A stretch of DNA of 64,000 bases from Halomonas alkalicola (GTDB taxonomy: Bacteria; Pseudomonadota; Gammaproteobacteria; Pseudomonadales; Halomonadaceae), in contig NZ_CP131913.1 of NCBI RefSeq assembly GCF_030704205.1, positions 372,001 to 436,000 on the forward strand. Reading direction: 5' to 3'. The translations under genes were made by a program, and so were the position numbers. Below the pieces are notes generated by a model that had not been told where the DNA came from, did not search any database, and was given only the letters and a program-made list of their open reading frames with translations. Positions 37,000 through 45,726 of this stretch are shown piece after piece (positions within the stretch are counted from its first letter, which is position 1; each line of letters begins with the position of its first letter).

Positions 37000-38676
37000 T
37001 CACTTCTGCTCGGCGGCCATCTCCGCGCGGGAGCGCTTGAGCGCCGAGGCACACTCCATGGCCACCATGATCGCGGCGATCAGCACCACGATATCCAGTA
37101 CCAGCAGGAACATGTTGCCCTGCTGATAGAAGGTGCGCAGCTGGATCAGCAGCGCGGCGATGGTCATCACCAGCAGGAAGCAGAGCGGCGCCAGGGTGTA
37201 CCACATCGGGCGACGCAGACGCACCAGCATCACGGTGATCACCAGCAGGGTCAGGCCCGCCAGCAGCTGGTTGGTGGTGCCGAACAGCGGCCAGATGATC
37301 AGGCCACCGGAGCCATCCGCGCCGCCGGCGCCGAAGGCCAGCAGCAGGCAGCTGCCCACGGCCAGGAAGGTGGCGATGGCCGGCTTCTTCATCCACTGCT
37401 GATTATAGATCTCACCCCACTCCTGGAAGATGTAGCGCTGCAGGCGCAGGCCGGTATCCATGGTGGTGCCGGCGAACAGCGCCGCCATCACGGTGAGCAG
37501 GGTCGCCGCGGTAGCTTCGGGCAAGCCGATGCCGTTATGGATGATGAAGGCACCGCCCTCGACGAAGGCATTCACGCCGCCCTGGCCGAAGGCGCTGTAC
37601 ATCGCCTGCCAGTCGCCGAAGGTGGCGAAGCCGGCGGTGGCGGCCAGGATGGCGGCCAGAGCCAGCATGCCCTCGCCCACGGCGCCGAAGTAGCCGACGA
37701 AGCGTGCATCGGTCTCGCGGTTGAGCTGCTTGGAGGTGGTACCGGAGGAGACCAGGCCGTGGAAGCCGGAGATGGCGCCACAGGCGATGGTCACGAAGAG
37801 CAGCGGCAGCAAGGACGGCGTACCGGCCGGTACGTTGGTATTGAACGCCGGGGCCACCAGGGTCGGGTTCATCAGCACGATGGCGCCGTAGAGGATGATC
37901 AGGCCGATGAACAGCTGCAGGCCGTTGATGTAGTCGCGGGGCTGAAGCAGGACCCACACCGGCAGCAGCGAAGCGATGGCCGCATAGGCGAACAGGATCA
38001 GGATCCACACAGCGTTGCCGGAGAGGCCGGCCACCTCGGCGGGCATCTGGATCGGCACCGAGGGGCCGATGCCGATCAGCGCATAGAGCGCCACCACGCC
38101 GATGATGGAGACCATCGGCAGGCTCAGCATGCGACGGTAGATCAGCTGGCCGATGATCAGCGCCACCAGGATGGCGCCCCACACCGGGACCACGGCGCTG
38201 GAGAAGTTCATCATCAGGCCCGCGATCACCACGGCGAACACCGCGTTGACCATCAGCAGCACCAGGAAGATGACGATCATGAAGATGCTGCGGGCGCGCT
38301 TGCCCACCACGTCGCCGGTCAGGGCGCCGACGGACTTGGCCTTGTTGCGCACGCTGGCCCAGATGGCGCCGAAATCATGCACCCCGGCGAAGAAGATGGT
38401 GCCGAACACCACCCACAGGAAGGCCGGCAGCCAGCCCCAGATCACGGCGATGGCGGGCCCCACGATGGGCGCGGCCCCGGCCACCGAGGTGAAGTGGTGG
38501 CCCCACAGCACGAAGCGGTTGGTGGGCACGAAGTCGACGCCATCCTCGTACTCATGGGCGGGCGTCTTGTAGTCAGGGTCCAGTCGGTAGATCTTCTCGG
38601 CGATGAACTTCGAGTACAGGAAGTACCCGGCCGCCATCGCGGCAAGACCCAGGACCAGGATAACGATGGCACTCAT
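37000..38676 (-). CDS. cstA: Carbon starvation protein A (CstA-type transporter)
   Basis: 558-residue inner-membrane protein with about 15 hydrophobic helices, starting SAIVILVLGLAAMAAGYFLY and holding the family blocks TNRFVLWGHHFTSVAGAAP, GFHGLVSSGTTSKQLN and FAGTTMDTGLRLQRY. CstA and BtsT import peptides or pyruvate, usually under carbon limitation. It is shorter than E. coli CstA (701) and lacks its C-terminal extension. TAGGAGTGC precedes the ATG. First gene of the cstA / Cys-Cys / ArsA operon. Confidence 0.92.
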   Translation of the reverse strand: MSAIVILVLGLAAMAAGYFLYSKFIAEKIYRLDPDYKTPAHEYEDGVDFVPTNRFVLWGHHFTSVAGAAPIVGPAIAVIWGWLPAFLWVVFGTIFFAGVHDFGAIWASVRNKAKSVGALTGDVVGKRARSIFMIVIFLVLLMVNAVFAVVIAGLMMNFSSAVVPVWGAILVALIIGQLIYRRMLSLPMVSIIGVVALYALIGIGPSVPIQMPAEVAGLSGNAVWILILFAYAAIASLLPVWVLLQPRDYINGLQLFIGLIILYGAIVLMNPTLVAPAFNTNVPAGTPSLLPLLFVTIACGAISGFHGLVSSGTTSKQLNRETDARFVGYFGAVGEGMLALAAILAATAGFATFGDWQAMYSAFGQGGVNAFVEGGAFIIHNGIGLPEATAATLLTVMAALFAGTTMDTGLRLQRYIFQEWGEIYNQQWMKKPAIATFLAVGSCLLLAFGAGGADGSGGLIIWPLFGTTNQLLAGLTLLVITVMLVRLRRPMWYTLAPLCFLLVMTIAALLIQLRTFYQQGNMFLLVLDIVVLIAAIMVAMECASALKRSRAEMAAEQK

Positions 38677-38906
38677 GGCGCACTCCTAGCGGGAACGGGG
38701 AGGTGTGGGAGACGGCACCGCGGCTCGGGCAGCACTCTGTTCAATGGTCTTACCTTATATAGGCCAAGTCCATGACAAAGCGCGACTTGACGGTCAACGC
38801 GAGACTAAAGTCGCAGAGCCCGCTCGAACTTCACGGCCAAACTCCATAGACTGTATGCACTCACAGCATCTGCTGAAGACAAGAGCCCAAGGATGGAAGC
38901 AACACG

Positions 38907-39536
38907 ATGATCATAGGCATGACTGGCGGCATCGCCTCGGGCAAGTCCACCGTGGCCAGGGCCTTCGCCGCGCTCGGCGCCCCCTGGGTGGACGCCGACG
39001 ACGTGGCCCGCGAGGTGGTCGAGCCCGGCGAGCCGGCGCTTGCGGAGATCGCCGAGCGCTATGCTCATGAACAAGGGCCCGGGGTGCTCAATGACGACGG
39101 CACCCTGAATCGCCGCGCGCTCAGGGAGATCGTCTTCGCCGACCCGGCGGAGCGCCGCTGGCTGGAGTCCGTCACCCATCCGCGCATCCGCGCGCGGCTG
39201 GTCGAGCACCTGGCGCGCCTCGAGGCCTCAGGCGCCCCCTACGTGCTGCTGGTCTCGCCGCTGCTGTTCGAATCCGGCCAGAGCGAGATGGCCGATCGCT
39301 GCCTGGTGATCGACGTCCCCGAGGCGCTGCAGATCGAACGCACCGCCGCCCGGGACGATGTCGACGAGGCCCAGGCCCGCGCCATCGTCGCCGCACAGAT
39401 GCCCCGCGCCGAACGCCTGGCCCGGGCCGACGATGTGCTGGACAATGGCGGCAGCGAAGAGGAGATGCGCCGCCGGGTCGCCGAGCTGGATCGGCGGTAT
39501 CGGGAGCTGACGAGCGAGCGATCCAAGACCTGTTAA
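38907..39536 (+). CDS. coaE: Dephospho-CoA kinase
   Basis: 209 residues catalysing the last step of CoA synthesis. P-loop GGIASGKST (7-15), DADDVAREV and the VTHPRIRARL helix are typical. AAGGATGGAAG precedes the ATG. In Pseudomonas coaE is followed directly by yacG; here a toxin-antitoxin pair lies between them. Confidence 0.95.
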   Translation: MIIGMTGGIASGKSTVARAFAALGAPWVDADDVAREVVEPGEPALAEIAERYAHEQGPGVLNDDGTLNRRALREIVFADPAERRWLESVTHPRIRARLVEHLARLEASGAPYVLLVSPLLFESGQSEMADRCLVIDVPEALQIERTAARDDVDEAQARAIVAAQMPRAERLARADDVLDNGGSEEEMRRRVAELDRRYRELTSERSKTC

Positions 39537-39560
39537 AAGACTTTTAAAAGGTCTACAATG
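39534..39560 (+). promoter_or_regulatory. Promoter/operator of the toxin-antitoxin genes
   Basis: The interrupted palindrome AGACTTTTAAAAGGTCT (39538-39554) overlaps the -10 TACAAT (39554-39559), about 30 bases before the antitoxin start. Phd-type antitoxins usually bind such palindromes to autorepress. The palindrome starts just after the coaE stop, so the promoter belongs to the inserted module. Confidence 0.55.
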
Positions 39561-39590
39561 CTGGCAGTTGAAGCATAAGGAGTGATTCAC

Positions 39591-39839
39591 ATGCCCCATA
39601 CCATCCTGGCTAACACCACCGCCAGCATCTCCGAACTCAAGAAGAATCCGATGGCTACCGTCGCTGCGGGCGAGGGCTTCCCGGTTGCCGTGCTCAACCG
39701 GAATGAACCCGCTTTCTACTGCATCCCGGCCGCTGCCTATGAGGAGCTGCTTGAGAAACTCGAGGATGCTGAGCTTAACCGGATAGCCGATGAGCGCAGC
39801 CAGCAACCTGAAATTGCGGTGAGTCTGGATGACCTATGA
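39591..39839 (+). CDS. Phd/YefM-family antitoxin
   Basis: 82 residues. The N-terminal half (TTASISELKKNPMATVAAGE, then GFPVAVLNRNEPAFYCIPA) is the Phd/YefM DNA-binding fold; the acidic C-terminal half should bind and neutralise the toxin. AAGGAGTG precedes ATG 39591. It overlaps the toxin gene by 11 bases, standard for these modules. It is expected to repress its own promoter. Confidence 0.9.
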   Translation: MPHTILANTTASISELKKNPMATVAAGEGFPVAVLNRNEPAFYCIPAAAYEELLEKLEDAELNRIADERSQQPEIAVSLDDL

Positions 39840-40113
39840 GTTACGCTTCCGCAAGGAGGCGCTAAAAGAGTGGCGAAAGCTGGACGGAAGTGTTCGCGCT
39901 CAGTTCAAGAAGAAGCTGACCGCCATACTGGATTCACCCTCAATTCCGGCGGCCCGTCTGCATGGCAACCGCGACAGATACAAGATCAAGCTTCGTAGTG
40001 CTGGTTACCGCCTCGTCTACGAGGTAAGAAACAATGAACTGGTTGTCGTCGTGATTGCCATCGGCAAACGCGAGCGTAATGACGTCTACATGAAAGCCGA
40101 TAAACGACACTGA
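39829..40113 (+). CDS. RelE/ParE-superfamily toxin
   Basis: 94 residues of the RelE fold: YELRFRKEALKEWRKLDGSV, KLRSAGYRLVYEV and IAIGKRERNDVY. The basic residues Lys/Arg in the core and C-terminal Arg-Asn-Asp-Val-Tyr are those of ribosome-dependent mRNA interferases such as RelE, so mRNA cleavage is more likely than gyrase poisoning. Translation is coupled to the antitoxin by overlap. Confidence 0.9.
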   Translation: MTYELRFRKEALKEWRKLDGSVRAQFKKKLTAILDSPSIPAARLHGNRDRYKIKLRSAGYRLVYEVRNNELVVVVIAIGKRERNDVYMKADKRH

Positions 40114-40127
40114 CCCACAGGAGCCCC

Positions 40128-40358
40128 ATGAGCAACACCCAACGCCCCCTGGAAGTCGCCTGCCCCCAGTGCCGCAAGAAGGTCGTGTGGAGCGAGAAGA
40201 ACGCCTACCGCCCCTTCTGCAGCGAGCGCTGCCGCCTGCTGGATCTCGGCGCCTGGGCGGATGGCAGCCACCGCATTGCCGGCGAGCCCGCCATGGACGA
40301 GACCGAGATCGACGAGATGATTCTGCGCGCCGAGCGCGGCTTGCAGGAGCCGGAGTGA
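40128..40358 (+). CDS. yacG: DNA gyrase inhibitor YacG
   Basis: 76-residue zinc protein with Cys12, Cys15, Cys31 and Cys35 as ligands (CPQC...FCSERC) and the LLDLGAWADGSHRIAG tail block. In E. coli YacG binds GyrB and blocks DNA binding. It lies 14 bases after the toxin gene and 7 before the Tus-like gene. Confidence 0.93.
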   Translation: MSNTQRPLEVACPQCRKKVVWSEKNAYRPFCSERCRLLDLGAWADGSHRIAGEPAMDETEIDEMILRAERGLQEPE

Positions 40359-40365
40359 GTCCCCG

Positions 40366-41244
40366 TTGAGCCGCCCCGAATACCGCCTGCTGGCCGAGCT
40401 GGAGGCCGCCTTCGACGCCCTGATCGACGCCGGCGAAACGCTGGCCGCGGCCCATGAAGCGAAGCCCGGCGCCTGCTGGATCTTTGGCGAGCCGGAAACG
40501 GTAAGCGCCGAACGCGCGGCCGATTGGCTGCGCCACGCCCTGCTGGATGTCTGGTACCAGGATGGCCAGGACGGCCGCGCCACCCGCACCCATATCGGGC
40601 TGGTGGCCGCCGATGAGCCCCTGATGGACGCGGTGGCACGCACCAACATCGCCAAGGCCGACTTCGCCGCCCTGCTCGCCCGCATCAAGGAGTGCGAACC
40701 CGAGCTGATTCCCGAGGCGAAGGCGGTGCTGCCCTTCCGCCACCCGGAGCTGCACGATCACCTGCGCGGCCAGGGCCTCGCCAGAGTGCACCTCAAGCAG
40801 TGCTGGCGAGCGATCCCCGTGGCCGAGGCGCCCCTCGCCCGGGTGCGGCTCGCCTGGTACTCCAGCGGGCGCTCCATCAAGCGCCTGACGGTGCAGGAGG
40901 CCGAGCAGAAGCTGATGAAGCTCGACTCCGAGGCCGCGCACGTGCGCATCCAGCTGCGCAAGCTCGCCGGCATCCCGAGCGCAGAACCGCTGGCCCAGGT
41001 GCAGCGCCAGGCCCCGCTGATGCGCGCAAACCTCTTCTATCGGGAGCCCCTCGACGACGGACGTACCCGCCGTGCCATGAACGTCGCCCTGCCGCTTTTC
41101 GTGCCCAGCCCCGACGGCCGCCTGCCCGACCACAACCTCCCCCCGCTCGCGCCGCCCGAGCAGCGCACCCGCGCCAGAAGACGCGACGAGAAGCTCGAGG
41201 ACGAGCCCTTCCTGCCCAGCCTGCGGGTCTATCGGTACCGGTAA
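40366..41244 (+). CDS. Tus-like replication terminus-binding protein
   Basis: 292 residues from TTG 40366. It resembles the DNA replication terminus site-binding (Ter/Tus) family: a mixed helical N-terminus, a central block (VRLAWYSSGRSIKRLTVQEA) matching LRFGWANKHIIKNLHRDE of E. coli Tus in position and pattern, and the C-terminal end FLPSLRVYRYR, like the IPRLHLY end of Tus. If correct it blocks replication forks at Ter sites. No Ter site like that of E. coli was seen nearby. The TTG start follows yacG by seven bases. The family call was made by eye. Confidence 0.65.
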   Translation: MSRPEYRLLAELEAAFDALIDAGETLAAAHEAKPGACWIFGEPETVSAERAADWLRHALLDVWYQDGQDGRATRTHIGLVAADEPLMDAVARTNIAKADFAALLARIKECEPELIPEAKAVLPFRHPELHDHLRGQGLARVHLKQCWRAIPVAEAPLARVRLAWYSSGRSIKRLTVQEAEQKLMKLDSEAAHVRIQLRKLAGIPSAEPLAQVQRQAPLMRANLFYREPLDDGRTRRAMNVALPLFVPSPDGRLPDHNLPPLAPPEQRTRARRRDEKLEDEPFLPSLRVYRYR

Positions 41245-41272
41245 CGGAAAACAGGCATGCCTGATTGTTGAT

Positions 41273-41413
41273 GGTGGGAGCCGGGCGCTACCCAGCGAAT
41301 GCCTGCGTTGCCACCGCTTCAAACTACTGGTGGGAGCTGGGCTCCGCCCGGCGAATGGCGCCGCAGGCGCCCAGCGGTGTCGCCATCCGTCTACTTGCAC
41401 CGCAGAGCGTGGT
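41273..41413. repeat. REP unit plus interrupted REPIN 2
   Basis: A diverged REP (41273-41320) followed by REPIN 2, whose left arm TGGTGGGAGC is at 41328-41337. The right arm stops after AGAGCGTGG at 41412, where REPINs 1 and 3 continue with CTCCCACCA. The break coincides with the inverted repeat at 41414-41459. Confidence 0.7.
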
Positions 41414-41459
41414 TCTTTAACTAAACTCACCCATCAATCAAAATACATTTAGTTAAAGA
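41414..41459. repeat. 12-bp perfect inverted repeat inside REPIN 2
   Basis: TCTTTAACTAAA (41414-41425) and TTTAGTTAAAGA (41448-41459) are exact reverse complements around a 22-base AT-rich spacer. It replaces the right arm of REPIN 2. It may be a small inserted element or a terminator-like structure; nothing identifies it. Confidence 0.6.
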
Positions 41460-41503
41460 GCGCCAAGCGCTAGCCAGCGACCAAAGAAGCCACACATCCA
41501 AGC

Positions 41504-41671
41504 CACAGGTAGGAGACCGCCTCTGCCGAGCGAATGGCTGTATTGCCAGCGCTTCAAGTTACTGGTGGGAGCTGGGCTCCGCCCGGCGAATGGCGCCGCA
41601 GGCGCCCAGCGGTGCCGCCATCCGCCTATTCGCCGAAACGTCGGACCGCCCGCAGAGCGTGGCTCCCACCA
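41504..41671. repeat. REP unit and REPIN 3
   Basis: A REP of the GTAGGAGACCG type (41504-41560) followed by complete REPIN 3 with arms TGGTGGGAGC (41563-41572) and GCTCCCACCA (41662-41671). Apart from these repeats and the small ORF at 41626, the gap 41245-41947 holds no gene. Confidence 0.75.
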
Positions 41672-41826
41672 GAAGCAACGGCCTCGGTGGCTTGAGAGTC
41701 AGGATGGCCCGGCTCCTCGGAAGGGTCCTGCAGCCGCGGCATGGCAGCCACGCGCAGATCGATGTAGCGCAAAAGGCCAAGCTGCACGCCCAGGATGGCG
41801 AAGCACCACATAAGCCCCTTGATCAT
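41626..41826 (-). CDS. Possible small membrane protein with REPIN-derived tail
   Basis: 66 codons from ATG 41826. The first 25 residues (MIKGLMWCFAILGVQLGLLR) look like a membrane helix and AGAGGA lies seven bases upstream. From about residue 45 the reading frame runs through REPIN 3, so the tail is repeat-derived. Either a real small protein whose 3' end was altered by REPIN insertion or a chance frame. Confidence 0.35.
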   Translation of the reverse strand: MIKGLMWCFAILGVQLGLLRYIDLRVAAMPRLQDPSEEPGHPDSQATEAVASGGSHALRAVRRFGE

Positions 41827-41947
41827 GGCGGATTCCTCTGTGAGGCCGGCGGCCTCGTCAAGGTCATGATAGGTCTACCGCAGGGGAAAAAGTAGATAGC
41901 AGCCTAATAGAATTTCTGCATCAGGGCAGGAGACGCCATAGAGAAAG

Positions 41948-42358
41948 CTATAGCCTCTCCTCCACCCGCTCGAGGATCTGGCGGCTGACGCGCCCCACCA
42001 GGGGCCTCGCCGCCTTGTTCACCGCCTTCTCCACCAGCTTGTTGCGCAGCACATAGGTGAGGGTCAGCGCCACCTCGGTGCCCTCCTTCACCGGGGTGAG
42101 TCGGTAGCAGCCCTGGTTCTCCACGCCGTCCAGCGACTCCCAGGAGAGCACCTCCGGTGCACGAGACTCGGTCACCGCCACGTCGAAGTGCCAGTCGCGG
42201 CCCACCGCCCGCACGTGCCAGCGGTAGCGATCTCCCCCCAGCGGCTCGATGGCGTGGATCAGGTCGGAATAGTCGGCGAAGTCCTCCACCCGCTCCAGCA
42301 GGGCGAAGACCCGCTCCGGCGGCGCCTTCAGGATCGCGCTGTGTTCGATGGTGGCCAT
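41948..42358 (-). CDS. SRPBCC/START-like (polyketide cyclase) family protein
   Basis: 136 residues with the helix-grip fold pattern: [30 protein letters not shown] at the N-terminus, antiparallel strands, and a long C-terminal helix ([12 protein letters not shown]). The ligand is unknown. Many such proteins act as hydrophobic-ligand carriers. It is divergent from rimO with a 79-base gap. Confidence 0.8.
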   Translation of the reverse strand: MATIEHSAILKAPPERVFALLERVEDFADYSDLIHAIEPLGGDRYRWHVRAVGRDWHFDVAVTESRAPEVLSWESLDGVENQGCYRLTPVKEGTEVALTLTYVLRNKLVEKAVNKAARPLVGRVSRQILERVEERL

Positions 42359-42437
42359 ATGGTGTTTCCCGGGCTCGGTCAGAACGGTAGAATTGCACGT
42401 TTTCCCTGCCCCGTATCATCAAGCAAAGGTCTTCTGC

Positions 42438-43763
42438 ATGTCCACACCCAAGGTCGGTTTCGTCTCGCTCGGCTGCCCCAAGGCGCTGGTGGATTCCGAA
42501 CGGATCCTCACCCAGCTGCGCACCGAGGGCTACGAGATCACCCCGAGCTATGACGACGCCGACGTGGTGGTGGTCAACACCTGCGGCTTCATCGACAGCG
42601 CCAAGGCGGAATCGCTCGACGCCATCGGCGAGGCGATCGCCGAGAACGGCCGGGTGATCGTCACCGGCTGCATGGGCGTGGAGGAAGGCGCGATCCGCGA
42701 CGTGCACCCCAGCGTGCTGGCGGTAACCGGCCCCCAGCAGTACGAGCAGGTGGTGGGCGCCGTCCACGAGGTGGTGCCGCCCCGCCAGGACCACGACCCG
42801 CGCATCGACCTGGTACCGGCCCAGGGCGTCAAGCTCACCCCGCGCCACTACGCCTACCTGAAGATCTCCGAGGGCTGCAACCACAGCTGCAGCTTCTGCA
42901 TTATCCCCTCCATGCGCGGCAAGCTGGTCAGCCGTCCGGTGGGCGAGGTGCTGAGCGAGGCCGAAGGGCTGAAGCGCGCCGGTGTCAAGGAGCTGCTGGT
43001 GATCTCCCAGGACACCAGCGCCTACGGGGTCGATCTCAAGTACCGCACCGGCTTCTGGAACGGCCGCCCGGTGAAGACCCGCATGACCGAGCTGTGCGAG
43101 GCGCTCGCCGAGCTCGGCATCTGGGTACGCCTGCACTACGTCTACCCTTACCCCCACGTGGACGAGCTGATCCCGCTGATGGCCGAAGGCAAGCTCCTGC
43201 CCTACCTGGATATCCCCTTCCAACACGCCAGCCCGAGGGTGCTCAAGGCGATGAAGCGCCCCGCCTTCGAGGACAGGACGCTGGAGCGCATCAAGCGCTG
43301 GCGAGAGATCTGCCCGGAGCTCACCATCCGCTCCACCTTTATCGTCGGCTTCCCCGGCGAGACCGAGGAGGACTTCCAGACCCTGCTCGACTGGCTCACC
43401 GAAGCCCAGCTCGACCGCGTCGGCTGCTTCCAGTACTCCCCGGTGGACGGCGCACCCGCCAACGACATGGAACTCGAGCCGGTGCCGGACGACGTCAAGC
43501 AGGAGCGCTGGGAGCGCTTCATGGCCCACCAGCAGCAGATCTCCGCCGCCCGCCTGCAGGCCAAGATCGGCCGCGAGATCGAGGTGCTGGTCGACGAGAT
43601 CACCGACGAAGGCCCCATCGGCCGCAGCCACGCCGACGCCCCGGAGATCGACGGCATGGTGTTCCTCGACAGCGAGCAAGAACTCAGCCCCGGCCAGATC
43701 ATTCGGGCGCGGGTGACCAACGCCGACGAGTATGACCTCTGGGCCGAGGTGGTTAACGCCTGA
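42438..43763 (+). CDS. rimO: Ribosomal protein uS12 methylthiotransferase RimO
   Basis: 441 residues. Radical-SAM methylthiotransferase that modifies the conserved Asp of ribosomal protein S12. N-terminal UPF0004 domain with [10 protein letters not shown] and VNTCGFID cysteines for the second cluster; radical-SAM motif CNHSCSFC near 148-155; C-terminal TRAM domain. [11 protein letters not shown] distinguishes RimO from MiaB. The start at 42438 gives [13 protein letters not shown]. Confidence 0.95.
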   Translation: MSTPKVGFVSLGCPKALVDSERILTQLRTEGYEITPSYDDADVVVVNTCGFIDSAKAESLDAIGEAIAENGRVIVTGCMGVEEGAIRDVHPSVLAVTGPQQYEQVVGAVHEVVPPRQDHDPRIDLVPAQGVKLTPRHYAYLKISEGCNHSCSFCIIPSMRGKLVSRPVGEVLSEAEGLKRAGVKELLVISQDTSAYGVDLKYRTGFWNGRPVKTRMTELCEALAELGIWVRLHYVYPYPHVDELIPLMAEGKLLPYLDIPFQHASPRVLKAMKRPAFEDRTLERIKRWREICPELTIRSTFIVGFPGETEEDFQTLLDWLTEAQLDRVGCFQYSPVDGAPANDMELEPVPDDVKQERWERFMAHQQQISAARLQAKIGREIEVLVDEITDEGPIGRSHADAPEIDGMVFLDSEQELSPGQIIRARVTNADEYDLWAEVVNA

Positions 43764-43776
43764 GCGTAGCGGATTC

Positions 43777-45684
43777 ATGACCTTCGATCACGAACTCGAC
43801 AGTAGAGAAATGGTACCGATGGTTGACGCCGATCTTCCCGAGATTCCTGCAGAGCTCGAAATCAGCATCGACGCCTTCCTGGAGGCGTCATTACGGCACA
43901 TCCTCCAGCATGAGAGTGCCGACGCCTACTTCGCAGCGCTAGACGAAATCACCCGACGCAGCGGCGTTACCGAATGGTTCGATCCGCAGATGCCCTTCTG
44001 GCCGATCGCGCGCACCCTCTGGGACAACGCGCCGTTGCCCTCGCGGGGCTTCCGGCCGGACCCGCTTCCCGAGCCGAAACGCAACGACCCTTGCCCCTGC
44101 GGCTCGGGCAAGAAGTTCAAGCGCTGCTGCCAACCGCTGCGGCAGGAACTCCCCCTGGGCCTCGACGACGAGCTGCCGGTGCTGCGTATTGCCGCGTCAC
44201 TCTTCACCGCCAAGCAGCGCAAGGAAGCCGCCAGCAAGGCACCGCCCAGGCTGCGGCTGGTGCTTGCCGAGTTGGAACTGGATGACAACCACCCCGGCAA
44301 GGCGCGCACCCAGCTGTTGAAACTGCTCAAGCAGGGCGTCCTGGAGGCCGACCTGCAGGCCCAGGCCGTCCATCTACTTGGCGACGCCTATAACGCCCTC
44401 GGCCACCACTCGGCCGGCGAGAAGGCGCTGAGCGATCTGCTCCCCAGCCTTAAGCCGCCGGCCGCCGCCGAGGCGCTCCACTGGCTGACGGGCCAGGCGC
44501 TGCTGGATGGCCGCCCCGCCGACGCCATGGCGTTGCTCCACCAGGCCGAGACGCTGGACCCGGACAACCTGTCCAACGGCCTCTTCAAGGTGGTCTGCCT
44601 GCGCGATATCGGCGCCGATGCCGAGGCCCAGCGTACCGCCCAGGAGTGGCTGCCGGTTGCCCGGGAACTGGGGCTCGAGGATGCCATCGCCTTCTTCGAG
44701 GAGCAGGCCAGCCTGGCCACCCTGCCGGACGACATCCCGGATGACGAGGATGAGCCCGAAGCGTTCGCCGACGACGCCCCGGAAGACGACCGCCTGATGG
44801 CCCTGTTCGGCGCGCCGGATGAGCTACTGAGGCCGATTGCCGTCCTGCTGAAGAGCGCACTCCGCCAGCCGCTCTACCCGGTCACATTCGAGCCGGGCCC
44901 GCCCGGCCCCGACGGCGATGGAGCCCAGTGGGTGCTGATGCTGCCACCCGAGGTCGAGCAGGCCCAGGCGGCTCTCTACCAGACTGGCAATCCACAGAAC
45001 CCGCTGGACCCCGAGCTGATTCGCCAGCAACCGGCGCTGCTGCAGAGCCCCGACTTCCTACAGCAGCTCGATGCCTTTGCCGGCGCTGCCTTCAGCACCG
45101 CTCACGAGCAGTTCAACAAGGCGCTGCAGCGGCAGCAGGAGCGAGTGATTGCCCATATCCTGGACGCCCTGCCCGAGGGCGGCCAACTGCCCTGGGCATG
45201 GCTGGAACATCGCCCCCTGCTCAGGCTGATGATGCAGCACGCCCTCGACCAGGAGGACCAGGGCGCCGCCATTCGCGGCCTCTCGCAGCTGCTGGCCCTC
45301 TGCCCGAATGACAACCTTGGCGCGCGCGCCCCACTGGTCAACGCCCTGCTGCGCGATGGGCAGGATGAAGCGGCGCTGGCCATCTGTGAGCAGTTCCCAG
45401 ACGACGCACTGGCAGAGACCCGCTATGGCCGAGTGCTGGCCCTGGTGCGACTCAACCGCCTGCATGACGCCGAAAAGGCCCTCTCCCAGGCCTATCGGGC
45501 GCTACCCAAGGTGCTCAACTACCTGATCGCCAGCAAACGCAAGCCGCCGAAGCTCGACCCCCAGCGCATGACCATCGGTGGCCCCGATCAGGCGTGGTAT
45601 TACCGCCAGGAGATGCGCGACCTCTTCCAGGCCACCCCGGGTGCCCTTGGCTGGATGGACAGCATCAAGAAGCGGCTCAGGTAA
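43777..45684 (+). CDS. SEC-C motif protein with TPR-like repeats
   Basis: 635 residues from ATG 43777, 13 bases after rimO. A zinc-binding SEC-C motif (NDPCPCGSGKKFKRCC) lies near residues 103-118. The rest is alpha-helical and repeats in the manner of tetratricopeptides (AEALHWLTGQALLDGRPADAMALLHQAE; QDEAALAICEQFPDDALAET). A highly acidic segment lies near residues 315-345. The SEC-C motif is that of SecA and many uncharacterised proteins; a role in protein targeting or nucleic-acid binding cannot be decided. Confidence 0.8.
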   Translation: MTFDHELDSREMVPMVDADLPEIPAELEISIDAFLEASLRHILQHESADAYFAALDEITRRSGVTEWFDPQMPFWPIARTLWDNAPLPSRGFRPDPLPEPKRNDPCPCGSGKKFKRCCQPLRQELPLGLDDELPVLRIAASLFTAKQRKEAASKAPPRLRLVLAELELDDNHPGKARTQLLKLLKQGVLEADLQAQAVHLLGDAYNALGHHSAGEKALSDLLPSLKPPAAAEALHWLTGQALLDGRPADAMALLHQAETLDPDNLSNGLFKVVCLRDIGADAEAQRTAQEWLPVARELGLEDAIAFFEEQASLATLPDDIPDDEDEPEAFADDAPEDDRLMALFGAPDELLRPIAVLLKSALRQPLYPVTFEPGPPGPDGDGAQWVLMLPPEVEQAQAALYQTGNPQNPLDPELIRQQPALLQSPDFLQQLDAFAGAAFSTAHEQFNKALQRQQERVIAHILDALPEGGQLPWAWLEHRPLLRLMMQHALDQEDQGAAIRGLSQLLALCPNDNLGARAPLVNALLRDGQDEAALAICEQFPDDALAETRYGRVLALVRLNRLHDAEKALSQAYRALPKVLNYLIASKRKPPKLDPQRMTIGGPDQAWYYRQEMRDLFQATPGALGWMDSIKKRLR

Positions 45685-45726
45685 CTCTGCTATCCTTGAC
45701 GACGCGTGCCCCTACCGGAGGTTGCC

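Noticed and set aside
41904..43778. 624-codon minus-strand frame across rimO
   Set aside because: Antisense shadow; rimO and the SRPBCC gene explain the DNA.
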